A DNA stretch of 64,000 nucleotides from Lutjanus erythropterus (taxonomy: Eukaryota > Chordata > Actinopteri > Lutjaniformes > Lutjanidae). Below are positions 51,501 to 62,670 of this stretch, piece by piece. Location: positions 33,601,005-33,665,004 of the forward strand of contig CM034607.1 in NCBI GenBank assembly GCA_020091685.1, given 5' to 3'. The notes under the pieces were generated by a model. It ran no database searches, was not told the DNA's origin, and saw nothing but the letters and a program-made list of their open reading frames with translations. A program made the position numbers and the translations under genes. Every line of letters starts with the position of its first letter. Position 1 is the stretch's first letter.

Positions 51501-53291
51501 GGATAAAAAGTACTACTGTATCAACATTTCTCAACCAATTACAACAGGATTATTTTCAAGAGTTTATGATCTACATGCAGTAATACAAAAAAGTTTGATT
51601 GCTTTTGTAATTTACACCACATAGATTACAACTTGAATATAAAAAAAAAGAGCTTGAGACATAAATGTTATAGTGTTTTTATCAGAAAAACCTCAGGTAT
51701 TTTTTCACAGGTCAGTCTTGACCTCACAATAATGGTGGCAGCAAGCCAAACCACACTCATCTTCATTTGATCTCCCCTGCACACCTATAAAGTTTCGTGG
51801 TGCCATCATGTTGACCAAATCTGTCCACAGACATATAAACACCTGCAAAAGTCCTCAAAACCTTCCTCTCCAGGACCACGTTTTGCCATGATCACATACG
51901 AACAGACTACTAGGATACAGTGACCTATGACTTAAAACAAATGTGGGCCAGGGGTGTACAGTAGGGGGACTACTGGCCCCACCCCTACTTCCTGTGCCCC
52001 TGCTCAGACCATACCCACCTTCAGACTTGACATTCATTTTGATCTCAGCTACACTGCCCTATAAAGCCAAAGTACAGTAACTATGCAAAAAGTAAAACTG
52101 ACAAAAGACAAACCAAACAAAATTGCAATTTGTTACAAGATAAAACAGAGAAGATTATCAGTAATAACAACAGTAACTTCTGTTTAATGAGCTCCGACCT
52201 TTCAGACTGTTTGTATGCGCAGTTCTACATGTTTCATCGTCCTGTTTCCTCATGTTTCATCAAGCTGGTCACAGTCACTGCAACATCATGTGATGTTTTT
52301 CTAGTTGCAGGTCCACAGTTGACTTCTGGGGCAAAAGCATCAACACTGACTCCCTCTCCTGATACATCCATGATCCATTGCCTTACAGTGAGTGTGCAGA
52401 TTACATTACAGTAAGTGCTCTGATGATGTGCAATGATGACATCATCGTCTGCCTCCATGACTCATGTGTTTCATCTCTCAGACACACGCGGTGTTTAACG
52501 GCTTCTGTTGTTTTTGTTACAAGTCACCGGGTTGTCTTGGTTAGTAATTAGTTAGTAATCGACTAGTTGACTTTGATTTGATGGGTGTGTTGTGTTTTTA
52601 TCAGACAACACAATATCAGCCCCCGTGATGACACCTGGTGGGAGTGACATCACCATCCAGACCACCTTCACTGCCCAGTGACCACAACTGGTTCCAGCCT
52701 CGCTTTCATGTACATACACAAGCGTTTGTCACTTGCGCTGGCAGGTGGAACGAGGAAGTGAGTCCCTGGCACTTTCCATGGATGTCACACAAATTGCAAA
52801 AGCTCTGATTGGTCCAGGTCAGCATTCAGCTGCCAAGGCACAGGAAAAATTTATGACTCTGTGACCTCCTAAAGACAAAAATATTGTGCAGTCTGATCCC
52901 AGCATGACACTACTTGCATGTTTTCATACTTATATCATTATTAAGTTTTAATTTGGAAACATTAAAGCTGAATAATAGAGCTGCAACTGGATTATTTTCA
53001 TTATTGCATAATTTGTTAATAATTTTCACAATTAATCTGTTGGTTTTGGTCTATAAAATGTCAAAAAAAGGAAATTGCTCATTATAATTTCCCTTTTTTG
53101 TCTCTCACAAAATGGCTAAAACAATTAATCAATCATCAAAATAGTTTGAGACTTTTCTTTTGATTCCCTAATCGATCAATCGACCACTCATGTATGTTCA
53201 AGAAATGTTTTTCTGTTAAACTACAGTAAATCCGAGGCTGCAGGACACAATCATATTGCTGACTAATTCAAACTACTCAGGGAAACCCCCA

Positions 53292-53352
<61 letters not shown>

Positions 53353-53658
53353 ATCAGCCAATCACAGCACAACTTGACAACAAACTTGCCTGTGTTTAAA
53401 ATTCAAAAGAAACTCACATTTTAACACTTTAACTTGCAGCTAACAGATAAATCTCATGTATTTCCTCACTCATTCATTCATTCACTCACTCACAGACTCT
53501 CAAACTCACCTCAGGCTGAAAGTAAAAGTAAAGACCACGTGCAGTGAAGCCCCCCTCGCCTCCTCCTCCTCACAAACACTCACACACTCTTGCTCTCTCT
53601 CTCTCTCTCTCACACACACACCTCCAGTAAAAGTATCTGAAACAAACTTACATTTCAT
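42563..53658 (-). CDS. il11: Interleukin-11
   Basis: Exons in transcript order: 53652-53658 (ATGAAAT), 44419-44585, 43604-43699, 43323-43490, 42563-42733. Phases agree, giving 202 residues, the usual IL-11 size. Residues 1 to about 26 (MKLIHDSTSCLLHLLLLAEL...) form a signal peptide. Family markers are the RLDSLP segment (human IL-11: NLDSLP), VHVNWLK (human RHVQWL) and the C-terminal helix with CDWSKRVLRSL (human LDWAVRGLLLL). It is a secreted four-helix cytokine of the IL-6 family, acting through IL-11RA and gp130. Four cysteines are present, unlike the human protein. Teleosts have two paralogues (il11a and il11b); which one this is cannot be told here. Exons 2-5 are secure. Exon 1 is inferred from phase, a GTAAGT donor and the promoter signals next to it, and makes intron 1 about 9 kb long. 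Confidence 0.9.
43076..43240. repeat. Near-perfect inverted repeat (hairpin) in il11 intron 4
   Basis: Arms of about 40 bp, starting with 'gtgtttgttgttgtaatact' at the left and ending 'agtattacaacaacaaacac' at the right, enclose a loop of about 80 nt. Only one or two mismatches. Probably a fold-back MITE. Confidence 0.85.
46485..46890. mobile_element. Inverted-repeat element, copy 1
   Basis: Left 'ccccttggtgtctcatacag' with 'atgcacaagg' and right 'ttgtgcatcagcatgagatg' with 'gagggacgtgac' are diverged inverted ends. A related copy lies at 58735-59140. Confidence 0.5.
47765..47810 (+). repeat. LINE-type 3' tail
   Basis: 'aaggtgctatataaagaaag' followed by an A/T-rich simple tail, the usual 3' end of several fish non-LTR elements. 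Confidence 0.45.
52977..53190. mobile_element. hAT-type non-autonomous element, copy 3 (inverted)
   Basis: Starts 'agagctgcaactggattatt' and contains 'ggtctataaaatgtcaaaaa'. It is the reverse orientation of the copies in necap1 intron 1, with much of the middle missing. Confidence 0.6.
53294..53350. repeat. (CA)n microsatellite
   Basis: About 57 bp of CA repeat, about 300 bp inside il11 intron 1 from the proposed first exon. Confidence 0.97.
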
Positions 53659-53734
53659 CTTTGTGCTCCTGCTGAAGTAAACAAACCTCTTCCTGAGTCC
53701 AGTGTGTGTACTGTACTGTACGTGTGTGTGTTTG

Positions 53735-53800
53735 TGTGTGTGGACAAAATGTAAAAGTTCCCTTTTATAGCATTGAGCATGACACATCACCTGAGTCATC
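53735..53800 (-). promoter_or_regulatory. il11: il11 core promoter: TATA box and AP-1 site
   Basis: On the minus strand TATAAAA (53763-53769) lies about 105 nt upstream of the proposed ATG, with start of transcription expected near 53735. TGACTCA (53792-53798), a perfect AP-1 site, lies about 25 nt upstream of the TATA box. The human IL11 promoter is known to depend on AP-1 sites close to its TATA box, which supports the placement. Confidence 0.6.
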
Positions 53801-55074
53801 AGCCATCGTCGCCATTCAGCATCAACGCCCACGCCGGACAGCCCCCCCCCTCCTCTAACCCCCCTCATCTGAAAAAAAAGCTTCAAATGTCTTTGTTTGT
53901 TGAGGTGAAGCAAATCATAATTAAAATGTAAGAATCAAAAAACACAAAATTGAGCAATTCTCCTTCCTCCTCCTCCTCCCCCTGCCTCTGTAGCCTCATG
54001 TCATCACCTCACTTTCTTCTTCGTTTCACCAAATTTTAGTTTAGTAATAATTTAGCTTCTGTTTGCATATAAGACTGATCTTAATGCCAAAAAAGGGAGA
54101 AAAGTAACAATCTATATGATAAATTGAGTTTTGGACACTGAAACGTCTCTTATCTCATTCACATTTTTTTTGTTTTCAGAAAATCATGGCACTGGAGGGT
54201 AAAAAAGGAAAAGTCAAGCATGCAAATGAAGATTCCACCAGCACAATAATAAATGCAGGAAAGATGATAAACTGAAGTAAACAGAGACCTAATTCCTCCT
54301 GCTGTCACAGTGAGGCCAAATACTCTCAACCACAATGAGTATGCTCTTGAACTCCAGCTGCTACACCAGTTACAAGCCTGTGGTCAAACTGGGCAGCTCC
54401 CAGTGTGGCTTCCTGCCAGTAATGAAGTTAATGAAACTGACCTGGATAACCGAAACTAAAACAAGAAGGAAATTTGGCGGTTTAAGAACACGTCTCTCAC
54501 TTCCGTTTTTTTAACGCTTTTACTATGTGTTTACTTTTGTGGAATTTCTCGAGTTTCTCAGGACAGTGATTTTTAAATTTTATAACATCCTGGCCGGCCA
54601 GGATACTTGCCAAGTAGCGAAAAAAGAAACGTCATAGACTGACTAGATCCTCCTTTTCTGGAAATTGAGGTTGCACTTGTGAAATTCTCCAGAGGTCAGA
54701 GTTGTTTTAGCCTTTAACAGATTTGTGTGTGATGCAACATCAGGATAATGTCACTTCCTCTCTGTGAAAGTCATCTTTGTATACTTTCATGACTTGACAT
54801 AATGACTTTCTGTCAGTCATGTTTTTAAATTTGATTGTGAATGTAGCCTGATTAACATCTTTCGAGTGCAAGAAATGACAGTGTGAAAAGGTCACTCATA
54901 TTGATGAATCCTCAGAGAATTATCACCAGGATCTGCAGCTCGACTCAGCTTTATGGAGCCTGACAGTGAGTTCCAGCTCATTGCACTGTTCTGGTTCACT
55001 CTCACTGCTCTCATAACGGAACATTCTCGCTGTCAACGTGTCAAATCAGAGTGTATATTATACAGAGGACGAAG

Positions 55075-55330
55075 TACCTTAAACCTGCATTCTTTCTAAT
55101 GGCCAGCAGGGGGCGACTGAAAGAAGTCTGATTGTATTAACTCTTATGGGCAAAATGACCCTACTTCTCTTTTGATGTGTGACCTCAGTAAACAGCTTCC
55201 TAATGAGTTTTCTTCATCTATACAGCATGATGTTAATTTTGTCAATTATGGTCACATTTAAAGTAAAATAGATGATAAACCTGGTTATGCTTTAGGGCAG
55301 AGCTACTGTGTGACTGACAGGTCATTCTGA
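55075..55330 (+). repeat. 'ccagcagggggcgact' dispersed repeat
   Basis: 'aacctgcattctttctaatg' and 'gccagcagggggcgactga' followed by 'acagcatgatgttaattt' and 'gtgactgacaggtcattctg', in the order of a known fish repeat. A partial inverted copy lies at 32610-32692. Confidence 0.65.
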
Positions 55331-55693
55331 TCCCGTCTCGACCGGGGTAAATGTGATCTGAAGTGTTTCTTTAGACTTCAAATTGAGAATAAGTGGGTAA
55401 ACGCCAGGCTGGTGCCCACAAAAGTGCATTGAAAATGTAATTTAACCAGATTTTATTCCAGAGCCACAGATCATCTCACTCTGCTCCGGTTTAATCCCAC
55501 AGACTCTCCCATCACTTCACCCAGCAGCTGGTAAGAAAGACACAGGATTTTTTTCTGCAGTGTTTTCATGGGCAAACTGTACATTTACTGCCACTAGACA
55601 AGTTTACTGCTAAACTTAAATCCCTCTGCTCTGATCTGAGCCACCTGCACTCTCTTCTTTTCTTCTTCTTTTTAACTCTTTAGCTCATCCACT

Positions 55694-55696
<3 letters not shown>

Positions 55697-55732
<36 letters not shown>
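55697..55732. repeat. (CA)n microsatellite
   Basis: About 36 bp of CA repeat. Confidence 0.95.
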
Positions 55733-55733
<1 letters not shown>

Positions 55734-56077
55734 CAGTGCTTATGCATTGTGTTGATGGAAAATAGATCAGGAATATTCACACATATCGAAGGAAAACTGC
55801 AGATTGCACAGAACTGGCCGTTCATTTGCTGCTCGATGCTTTGAAATGAGCAGACAATATGGATCCTTTATAGACAGATGCTTCAGTGTAGTGTGAACGC
55901 TGGTTTGGGTTAAAAAAGGAAGGTAGTTATGTAAGTTACAAAGTTAAAAAGCAGTGAATGTTTAATCTTGGTTTTAGATGTGACATTAATGTTATACTAC
56001 AACACTTGACTTTGACAGCACATCAAAACATTCTCCCCTTGAAAGGATGCTAGATGGATACCTTCAGGGTAACAGTT

Positions 56078-56272
56078 TAACGCAGCATTTCCCAATCCTG
56101 GATCTTGCAGCCCACCACCCTGCATGTTTTAGATGTTTTCCTGCTCCAACACACCTGATTCACATGAACAGGCCATTATCAGGCTTCTGCAGAGGCTTGA
56201 TGATGAGCTAATCAAACATCTAAAACATGCAGGGCAGTGGGCCGCGAGGACCAGGACTGGGTAATGCTGGTT
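56078..56272. mobile_element. Palindromic hAT-like MITE
   Basis: The left half 'cagcatttcccaatcctgga' to 'tgcatgttttagatgtttt' is mirrored by 'aaacatctaaaacatgcagg' to 'aggaccaggactgggtaatg'. A fold-back element of about 195 bp, apart from point divergence. Confidence 0.8.
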
Positions 56273-57484
56273 TAAAGCATAGGGGCACTGATTGTGTGGT
56301 CTTATTTGTCATAAAGTGCCTTTTTCACCACACAGCAGATAGACACAATTAGAGACAGCTGGGGAGGATAGTGGAGCACCAACAATCATCAGGTAGACAC
56401 AGTCACAGCTCCAAATGAATGATAACGGTGCTCCATAACTGCTGGATGTGTAAATAAGCAACTGTTTTCACAGAAGTTTGCCATATTAACTTAGAGGTTG
56501 AGTCAGTGTTTTTTTTTTTTTTAGCTTTTCTTAAATGTATCAGGATATCAACATTTTGGGTTGGTGAAATGTCCTGAGCACAACAAAACAATAATTATTA
56601 ATTCTTATTTATAATAATAATAAAAGTCGGGATATACAGGCAGAGGGCTGTAGGGTCTTTGCAGACACAGCCACCACCACACAGTCCTACTGGGTCATAA
56701 GTGAACACGATTATGTTAATAAGTTTATGCATAGTTTTCTTTGAGAAAATGTTGCGGATTATACCTTTAAAAGGTGATTTGTCAATGTTGCGTTGACAGC
56801 TTGTTTCTGTGGCTTCAAAGTGGCCCAAAGTTCCACTCCAGTACCCTCAAGTCATCAGTGTTGATGTTGGAAGCATTTGCAGAAACGATTTTTATGATTT
56901 TATGTTGCAACATTTTCCCTCCAATGCTTTCGTCCACTTTTGTGTCATTTCCAACATTTCTCAGAAAATTATTATTCCAGAAATGAGTCACAAGTGACTT
57001 CAGCAGTGAATTTCACATGACTGTAACAGTGACACAGCAATAGTAACAGAGCAGAGTGTTTGCAATTAGAAAAAAGAAAACCTGCACATGGCTGGGAGTC
57101 GTACACTGTTGTCCGCTGTTTTCAGGTAAGACAAAAGAAATGAGTAATAAGCCCATTTTATTTTCCATAATTATAATTACATTATTGATAAGAAAACATA
57201 ATTAGTTACATGTCTAATTACTGCCCAAAGTAGTTGAATTACAGTAGCTTGTTACTCCTAACACTGCACATGAGGTAGTTATGGTAGAAAGTGACTTGTT
57301 CTCCAGCAGCAGTCAGGCAGTGCTCATGTGTTTTGGGGGATTGGCTTTGGACAGATGCTTTTTTTCAAAATCTAGCTTACTGCTGCTTTTTTCTCCAACG
57401 TTACCAACATTAACTTTAACACAGTGCTTTGAATTCCACAGACATAGTTAGTGGGAGTTGATATTGCAGGAGAATTCTGTGGTG

Positions 57485-58605
57485 TAGTTATGACCATCTA
57501 AACCGTGACCAGGTCATAACCAAGACCGGCATGTATTGACAGACACAAGACCAAGTGCTGTCACATCTCCAACTTACTCAAGTGAAGGAGTGCTACTTAT
57601 CAAATGCAAAATTTAATTTAGACTAGTCAACTAGTCTAACAGCAAGAAAACACTCAGAGAGAAGCTAAAATTGAGCACAATTTATTCATTTATAATGTTA
57701 AACTGTCTGAAAAAATGAAATGTGTGTCACTTTGCACTCTGCAATACAAACATTGCACATTAACCCACAAAACATGACAACTCATTAAATGCTTCACCTT
57801 TTCAGACCGAACAGTATCACACTGTTAGCTGCCAGCCTGCTACACAGTGTGGCTAACGTTAGCTGCTGCTCTGCTTGCAGCTTAATGTCCGTGTCTTCGC
57901 TGGATGTGGTCACATGTTGCTCCAGTCAATTATATATCACTTTATTCTGTTACAGTCTACATTATTTCCATTTTCTATATTAAAACACAGCCAAACTGCG
58001 CTTTTTTTACGCAAATTTGCTGATAACTAACATCCAGGGTTGCCTGGGCCATTGGGGCATACAAGCTTACAGCGTATGGGGAGAGGGGCTGCCGTCTGAT
58101 GGGGCCAGAGGCCTGACTAGTGGTGGGTGGCTGCATAACATCTTAGAGGCAACAGATAACTAGCATTATGTATAAATAAAATATTGATAAATAGTTAAAC
58201 TGACTAGTATTTCTGGTGCCGACTAGCGAGGGTGGCGATGTGTAGTCAACTAATCGTGCACATGCCTATTTATCACAAGCAAAAACATAATGTTGGCTAA
58301 ATAGTTTTGCAAGCATCACTTAGCTTTATGCTTCCTTTCTAAGTGCAGATAAAAGTTTGACATGGTCCCAACCGTCTCAATAAGTGTTCACACACTTTTT
58401 ATTTTGGATGCTGGTGTGACAACACCAAAAAAAAACAAAAAACAAAACAAAACACAGAAATAAGTTATTTGTTGCATTTGAAGCAGGATTAGGGTTAGCA
58501 GCAAGTTTTACAGCCAGTGACAGACAAGTCCCGAGTCCTCTTTCACAAAACCGAGACAAGACCGAGCAAAACTGTAGCTGACGTTGAGACAAAACCTTGA
58601 AGAAG
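57485..58605. repeat. Repeat with 'gaccaagacc'-type degenerate ends
   Basis: The left edge has 'gtgaccaggtcataaccaag' and 'gacacaagaccaagtgct'; the right edge has 'cgagacaagaccgagcaaaa'. The interior holds 'tggctaacgttagctgctgc'. A composite of old repeats; borders approximate. Confidence 0.35.
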
Positions 58606-58734
58606 TGGAAGAACTATCTTTAATCCTACAACAGTAGGAAAACTACAAAAAAACACTGACAGTTAATATTTTGCAGGCATGTTCCATATGAACATTTTCA
58701 GCTTCACTCCCAGCTTGTCAGATAATGATGATTT

Positions 58735-59140
58735 GTCACCGCCCCTTGGTGACTCATACAGAACTGGAGGGTACCAGTTTGCACCAGGCTTCGGTGTAAA
58801 CCCAACTGCAGCTGGGCCCCCCAGGCTGTTGACGTAGTGTAAGGAGGGAGAGAGTGGGGTGGATGGACGCCTCAAAGAAACGCAGGACTTTCACACAGGA
58901 GAAACAGTAAAGTTTATAAGGTACATAATGTTATGTGCATCATGTGACTTTTGTGTTGTGAGTCGCTTCAGTCACACGTAACGCACCATAAAGTAATTCA
59001 ACATAATGCAACATCCTAAACTTAACCAAGTAGTTTTTGTGGCTAAACCCGACCAAACTGACATGATGAAAACAGCTTTCTGGCAGCTGCTACAAGGTAC
59101 CTTATGCTTCAGTATCAGTAGCCAAGGGGCAGTGACAAAT
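58735..59140. mobile_element. Inverted-repeat element, copy 2
   Basis: 'ccgccccttggtgactcata' at the left and 'agtagccaaggggcagtgac' at the right are inverted ends, like those at 46485-46890. The inside includes 'cctaaacttaaccaagtagt', also typical of this repeat. Confidence 0.55.
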
Positions 59141-60094
59141 CATTGGCACAAATCTTGACATTTTGCAATGTGCAATATGGGTAAAAACTACAATCCCAGC
59201 AGTATTACAATACTTTTCCAACTTTCATTTCTGCGGATTGTTTGTATGAATGGAAATTTTTGGAAACGGTAGAGGATAATCAGTTGAACTTCTGTTTAAT
59301 AAGTCACTACTTACTCAGCTTAAGTCACTCTGGAAGAGAACGTCAGCTAAAAAACTAAATTGTAAGTTAATGGAGCCTCATTATCTTACTCACTCAGTTC
59401 ATTAAACAGTGGTTTGGCTTGTGTCAAAGCTGCATTGTCAGTGGATTCAAACTGAATCTGAGGAATGACGTTTGCAGAGTTTCCAAGAAGCTACTAGTTT
59501 CCTGCTTCTTATGAAATGTTTGTGGTAATAAATTTCCACCCACCAGGATATAAAGTGCTTAATACGTCCTGAAATCCTTACATGAACTACGTAGCTTCCA
59601 AAACCCAACCTCCTCTTTTGTGTTAAGTGTTCCTGTCACAGATGGTGTTTGGCATCAAATGCTGAACTGCTGACCTTTGTGCCAGTGAAAGTGATGCACA
59701 GGAGCAGAGGACAGAAACACGTCATAACGGTTGCACTGCTGACTCGCTCGGCCTCCTTTTGTCATCAAAAAAAGATACCCATATGGGGTAATGGAGAGAC
59801 AGTGCGTTCGTTAGGAGGGGCTGAGGGGGCTTGCCCTCAATAGCGGTTTTCACAGGCTCACTAATCTTTTTCACGCCCACATTTCACCCACGCTCCAGAT
59901 ATCTTCTACGTTTGATCTGTTCCTCTCTGTCTCTCTTTTCTGACCTCTGTTGAATGGAAGAATGTGAGGAATGCAGCAGTGAATGGGCGAGTGGGGGAGG
60001 CAGCATACAAATGACTGACGGATGCAGGTTTTTTTCTTTTTTTTTGGCTCACAGACACACAGAAAATTTGGAAACTTGCTGAAGGAGTTTATTA

Positions 60095-61246
60095 TTATAA
60101 CCTCAATTTCATATAAGTGGGACGGAAATAAAAACAGAAGGCGATGATTTGCAAAAACCTTTCAACCTATATTCAATTGAATACCACAAACTGAATTTGA
60201 TGTTTGCAACATGATCCAAAAAAGCTGCGACAGGAGCTTATTTCCCTCTGTGATACTTCTCCTTTTCTTTTAACAACACTCAGTCAGTGTTTGTGCACTG
60301 AGGACACTAATTGTTGAAGTTTTTAAAGTGAAATTCTTTCTCATTCTTGCTTGATATATGACTTCAGCTGCTCAACAGTCCTGTTTGATCTCTGTTGTCG
60401 TATTTTATGCTTCATAATAAAACTATTTTACTATGCTGAAATAAGCAGAGACGTCATCTGGATGGCAGCATATGTTACTCCAAAACCTGTATGTACCTTT
60501 TAGCATTAATGGGGCCTTCACTGATGTGACCTTTACCCTCAATCAATCTGAACTCGTCCTCCATCTCAGGTGAACTCGGGTCCAGAGAAGTCTGTGGTGG
60601 TTCTGGATGTTGCTGATATATGTCTTTCTCTTAACGTGCATTTGTAGATGCAGCGACAAACTGTTTACTGACAACGGTGTTCCTGAGCCCATGTATTATC
60701 CTTTATACAATGATGTCGGCTTTTGATGCAGTGCTGCCTGAGGGGTCAAAGGTCACAGACATTCAGTGTTGGTTTTCAGTGTTGCTCCTTACAATTTCTC
60801 TGGATTCTCTGAATCTTTTAATGATATTATGGATTATAGATGGTGAAATCACTAAATCCCTGCAGATTTGTGTCGAGAAATGTTGTTCTTAAACTGCTGA
60901 ATGCAGTTTTTCAGACTTGTGAACAACTAAGCCTTTCAAGGAGGCCCCTCTCATAACCAGTTATGGTACTATCACCTGTTACCAATTAACCTGTTGACCT
61001 GTGGAATCTTCCAAACAGGTGTCATTGTGCCTTCCACAACTTTCACAGTCTTATGTTGCTCCTGTCGCAACCTTTTTGGAACATGTTGCAAGCATCAAAT
61101 TCAGAGTGCTGAGCTTGAACATTAAAAATCTTCTTTTTATGATATATTCAACTGAATTCAAGTCAAAAATGACGATGATGAATCATTGCATTCTGTTTTT
61201 ATCTTGTTTTACACAACATCCAAACTTTTTTGGAACAGGGGTTGTA
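60095..61246 (-). mobile_element. Decayed Tc1/mariner transposon
   Basis: The ends 'aacctcaatttcatataagt' and 'acttttttggaacaggggtt' are diverged inverted repeats. The order of internal phrases (for example 'gatggcagcatatgttactc', 'acctgtatgtaccttttagc', 'ctgagcccatgtattatcct', 'attatggattatagatggtg') matches a widespread fish Tc1-like element. On the minus strand the N-terminal transposase segment is still partly readable but is interrupted by stops and internal deletions. Confidence 0.8.
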
Positions 61247-62009
61247 GAGTTTTTACTGGCAACAAGAGAGTATGCTCGGAAAAAAAATGACCAAACAGTT
61301 CAAACATGAAATGATGCAAGCCAGCATCTGCACTGAAGCGTTCAGCGCAGACATGACACGCCCCCAGATGCTTTAAAACAGAGTGACTATTTTTAGGGAT
61401 CAAACATTCCACGGTGTGGTTTCTAACTCACAGACTAAACTGCCACCAATTTACACCCATCGCATTAGGCAGGAATTTAGCATGACAAGAGCCACAACAG
61501 CCAACTCTCCCCATTGACAACAGCTGAAGCGTGAAATCCTCGCCAGGATTGAAGTTCCCGGCATGTGTCGGTCCTGCCTGTGAAATTTCTTGAGGATGTG
61601 GGAGTTTGGTTTTCAGTTTCAGGCTCCGACATGACTCCGATCTCATTCCAAGTCCTGTCCCAGGGGGGTTGTATCATCATATACAGACGGTTATGTTATG
61701 CAGCTGTTAATTTTTCCAACCAAGACAGAAGAATGTTATGTTTTCGCCCCTGTCTCTGTCTGTCTGCTTAGTCCCATCTGAAAAGTTGCAGATCTCTTTT
61801 CCCTTTTGTTGGAGGGTTTTGAGGTCTTGTACACACACGATGATGGATGTTAGAAATAACCAAAAAGTTAATTTCCCAGATGTAAGGAGCAACATGTGGC
61901 AGGAGATGGATGCTGCTCTAAAACACATCACGGCCTGGTTGTAGCAACAGGGCGGCAAGTTGATCATAACTTGGCTTTCAATCCGACTTAATATATTACA
62001 CCACCCTCT

Positions 62010-62327
62010 GGGCCGGGGATCTGCAGCCTGCGGTTGTTTTAGCTGCTTTTGGTTGCTCTTTTAATTCATATAGAAATAAAAATACATTTTTTTTCAACAT
62101 CTTAATTTGATTAATAATTATTTTAGGTCTAAAGTGATTCTTGCAGTCAGGAACTGTAAAAACATGTGAGGCCTGTACACCACGAAAAAGCATTTTTATT
62201 TTCTGATGGCTAGTCTTGAGTCTCCCCAGGCCAAATGCTAAAAAATAGTCGCAACGCCAGACAGATTTTTCTTTCTTTTTTGGCCCAAAAATGGCTCTTT
62301 TATTGTAAAGGTTGCAAACCGCTGATC
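62010..62327. mobile_element. hAT-type MITE with 'gcggctctttt'-like ends
   Basis: The left end 'ggatctgcagcctgcggttg' and the right end 'tattgtaaaggttgcaaacc' with 'atggctctttt' fit a known fish hAT-derived repeat. No coding capacity. Confidence 0.5.
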
Positions 62328-62439
62328 AAGGCCAAACCCTCATCCCAACTTGTGGAAATGTTGACGTTTTGTCACCAGCCCTCAGCATCTCATCCTGATG
62401 GACATGGTAACCTTTAGCAGCTGTACGCCGCCTTTGTGC

Positions 62440-62670
62440 CGACTGATGACAACTTGCTACAAGCATCTCTCTCCTACTCTGTGCTGCTCATGTATTTATT
62501 TATTATTCTTATTCATAGGTCTTAAAGGGCTGAGAGAGAGACACAATGTAATGCATTTCATTGCACTGATTGTACACTGTATTTATTTATTAATTATTAT
62601 TTTTTGGAGCTTTTTGCCTTTATTTTACACTTTACACTGTACTTTTAATGAATGTGACAATAAACTTGGA
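62440..62670 (+). repeat. Possible LINE 3'-end fragment
   Basis: 'taatgcatttcattgcactg' followed by 'atgtgacaataaacttgg' resembles the 3' end of fish non-LTR elements. Weak. Confidence 0.3.

Larger units (their letters stand above)
44586..53651. other. il11 intron 1 (inferred): long, repeat-bearing, no gene recognised
   Basis: About 9.1 kb without recognisable coding exons on either strand. It contains an inverted-repeat element (46485-46890), a LINE-like tail (47765-47810), a hAT-type MITE (52977-53190) and a (CA)n tract. If exon 1 is misplaced, part of this would be intergenic. Confidence 0.55.

Noticed and set aside
53506-53913. 135-codon minus-strand ORF across the il11 promoter
   Set aside because: Crosses the TATA box, the leader and simple repeats; no protein-like features. 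The il11 exon explains the strand better.
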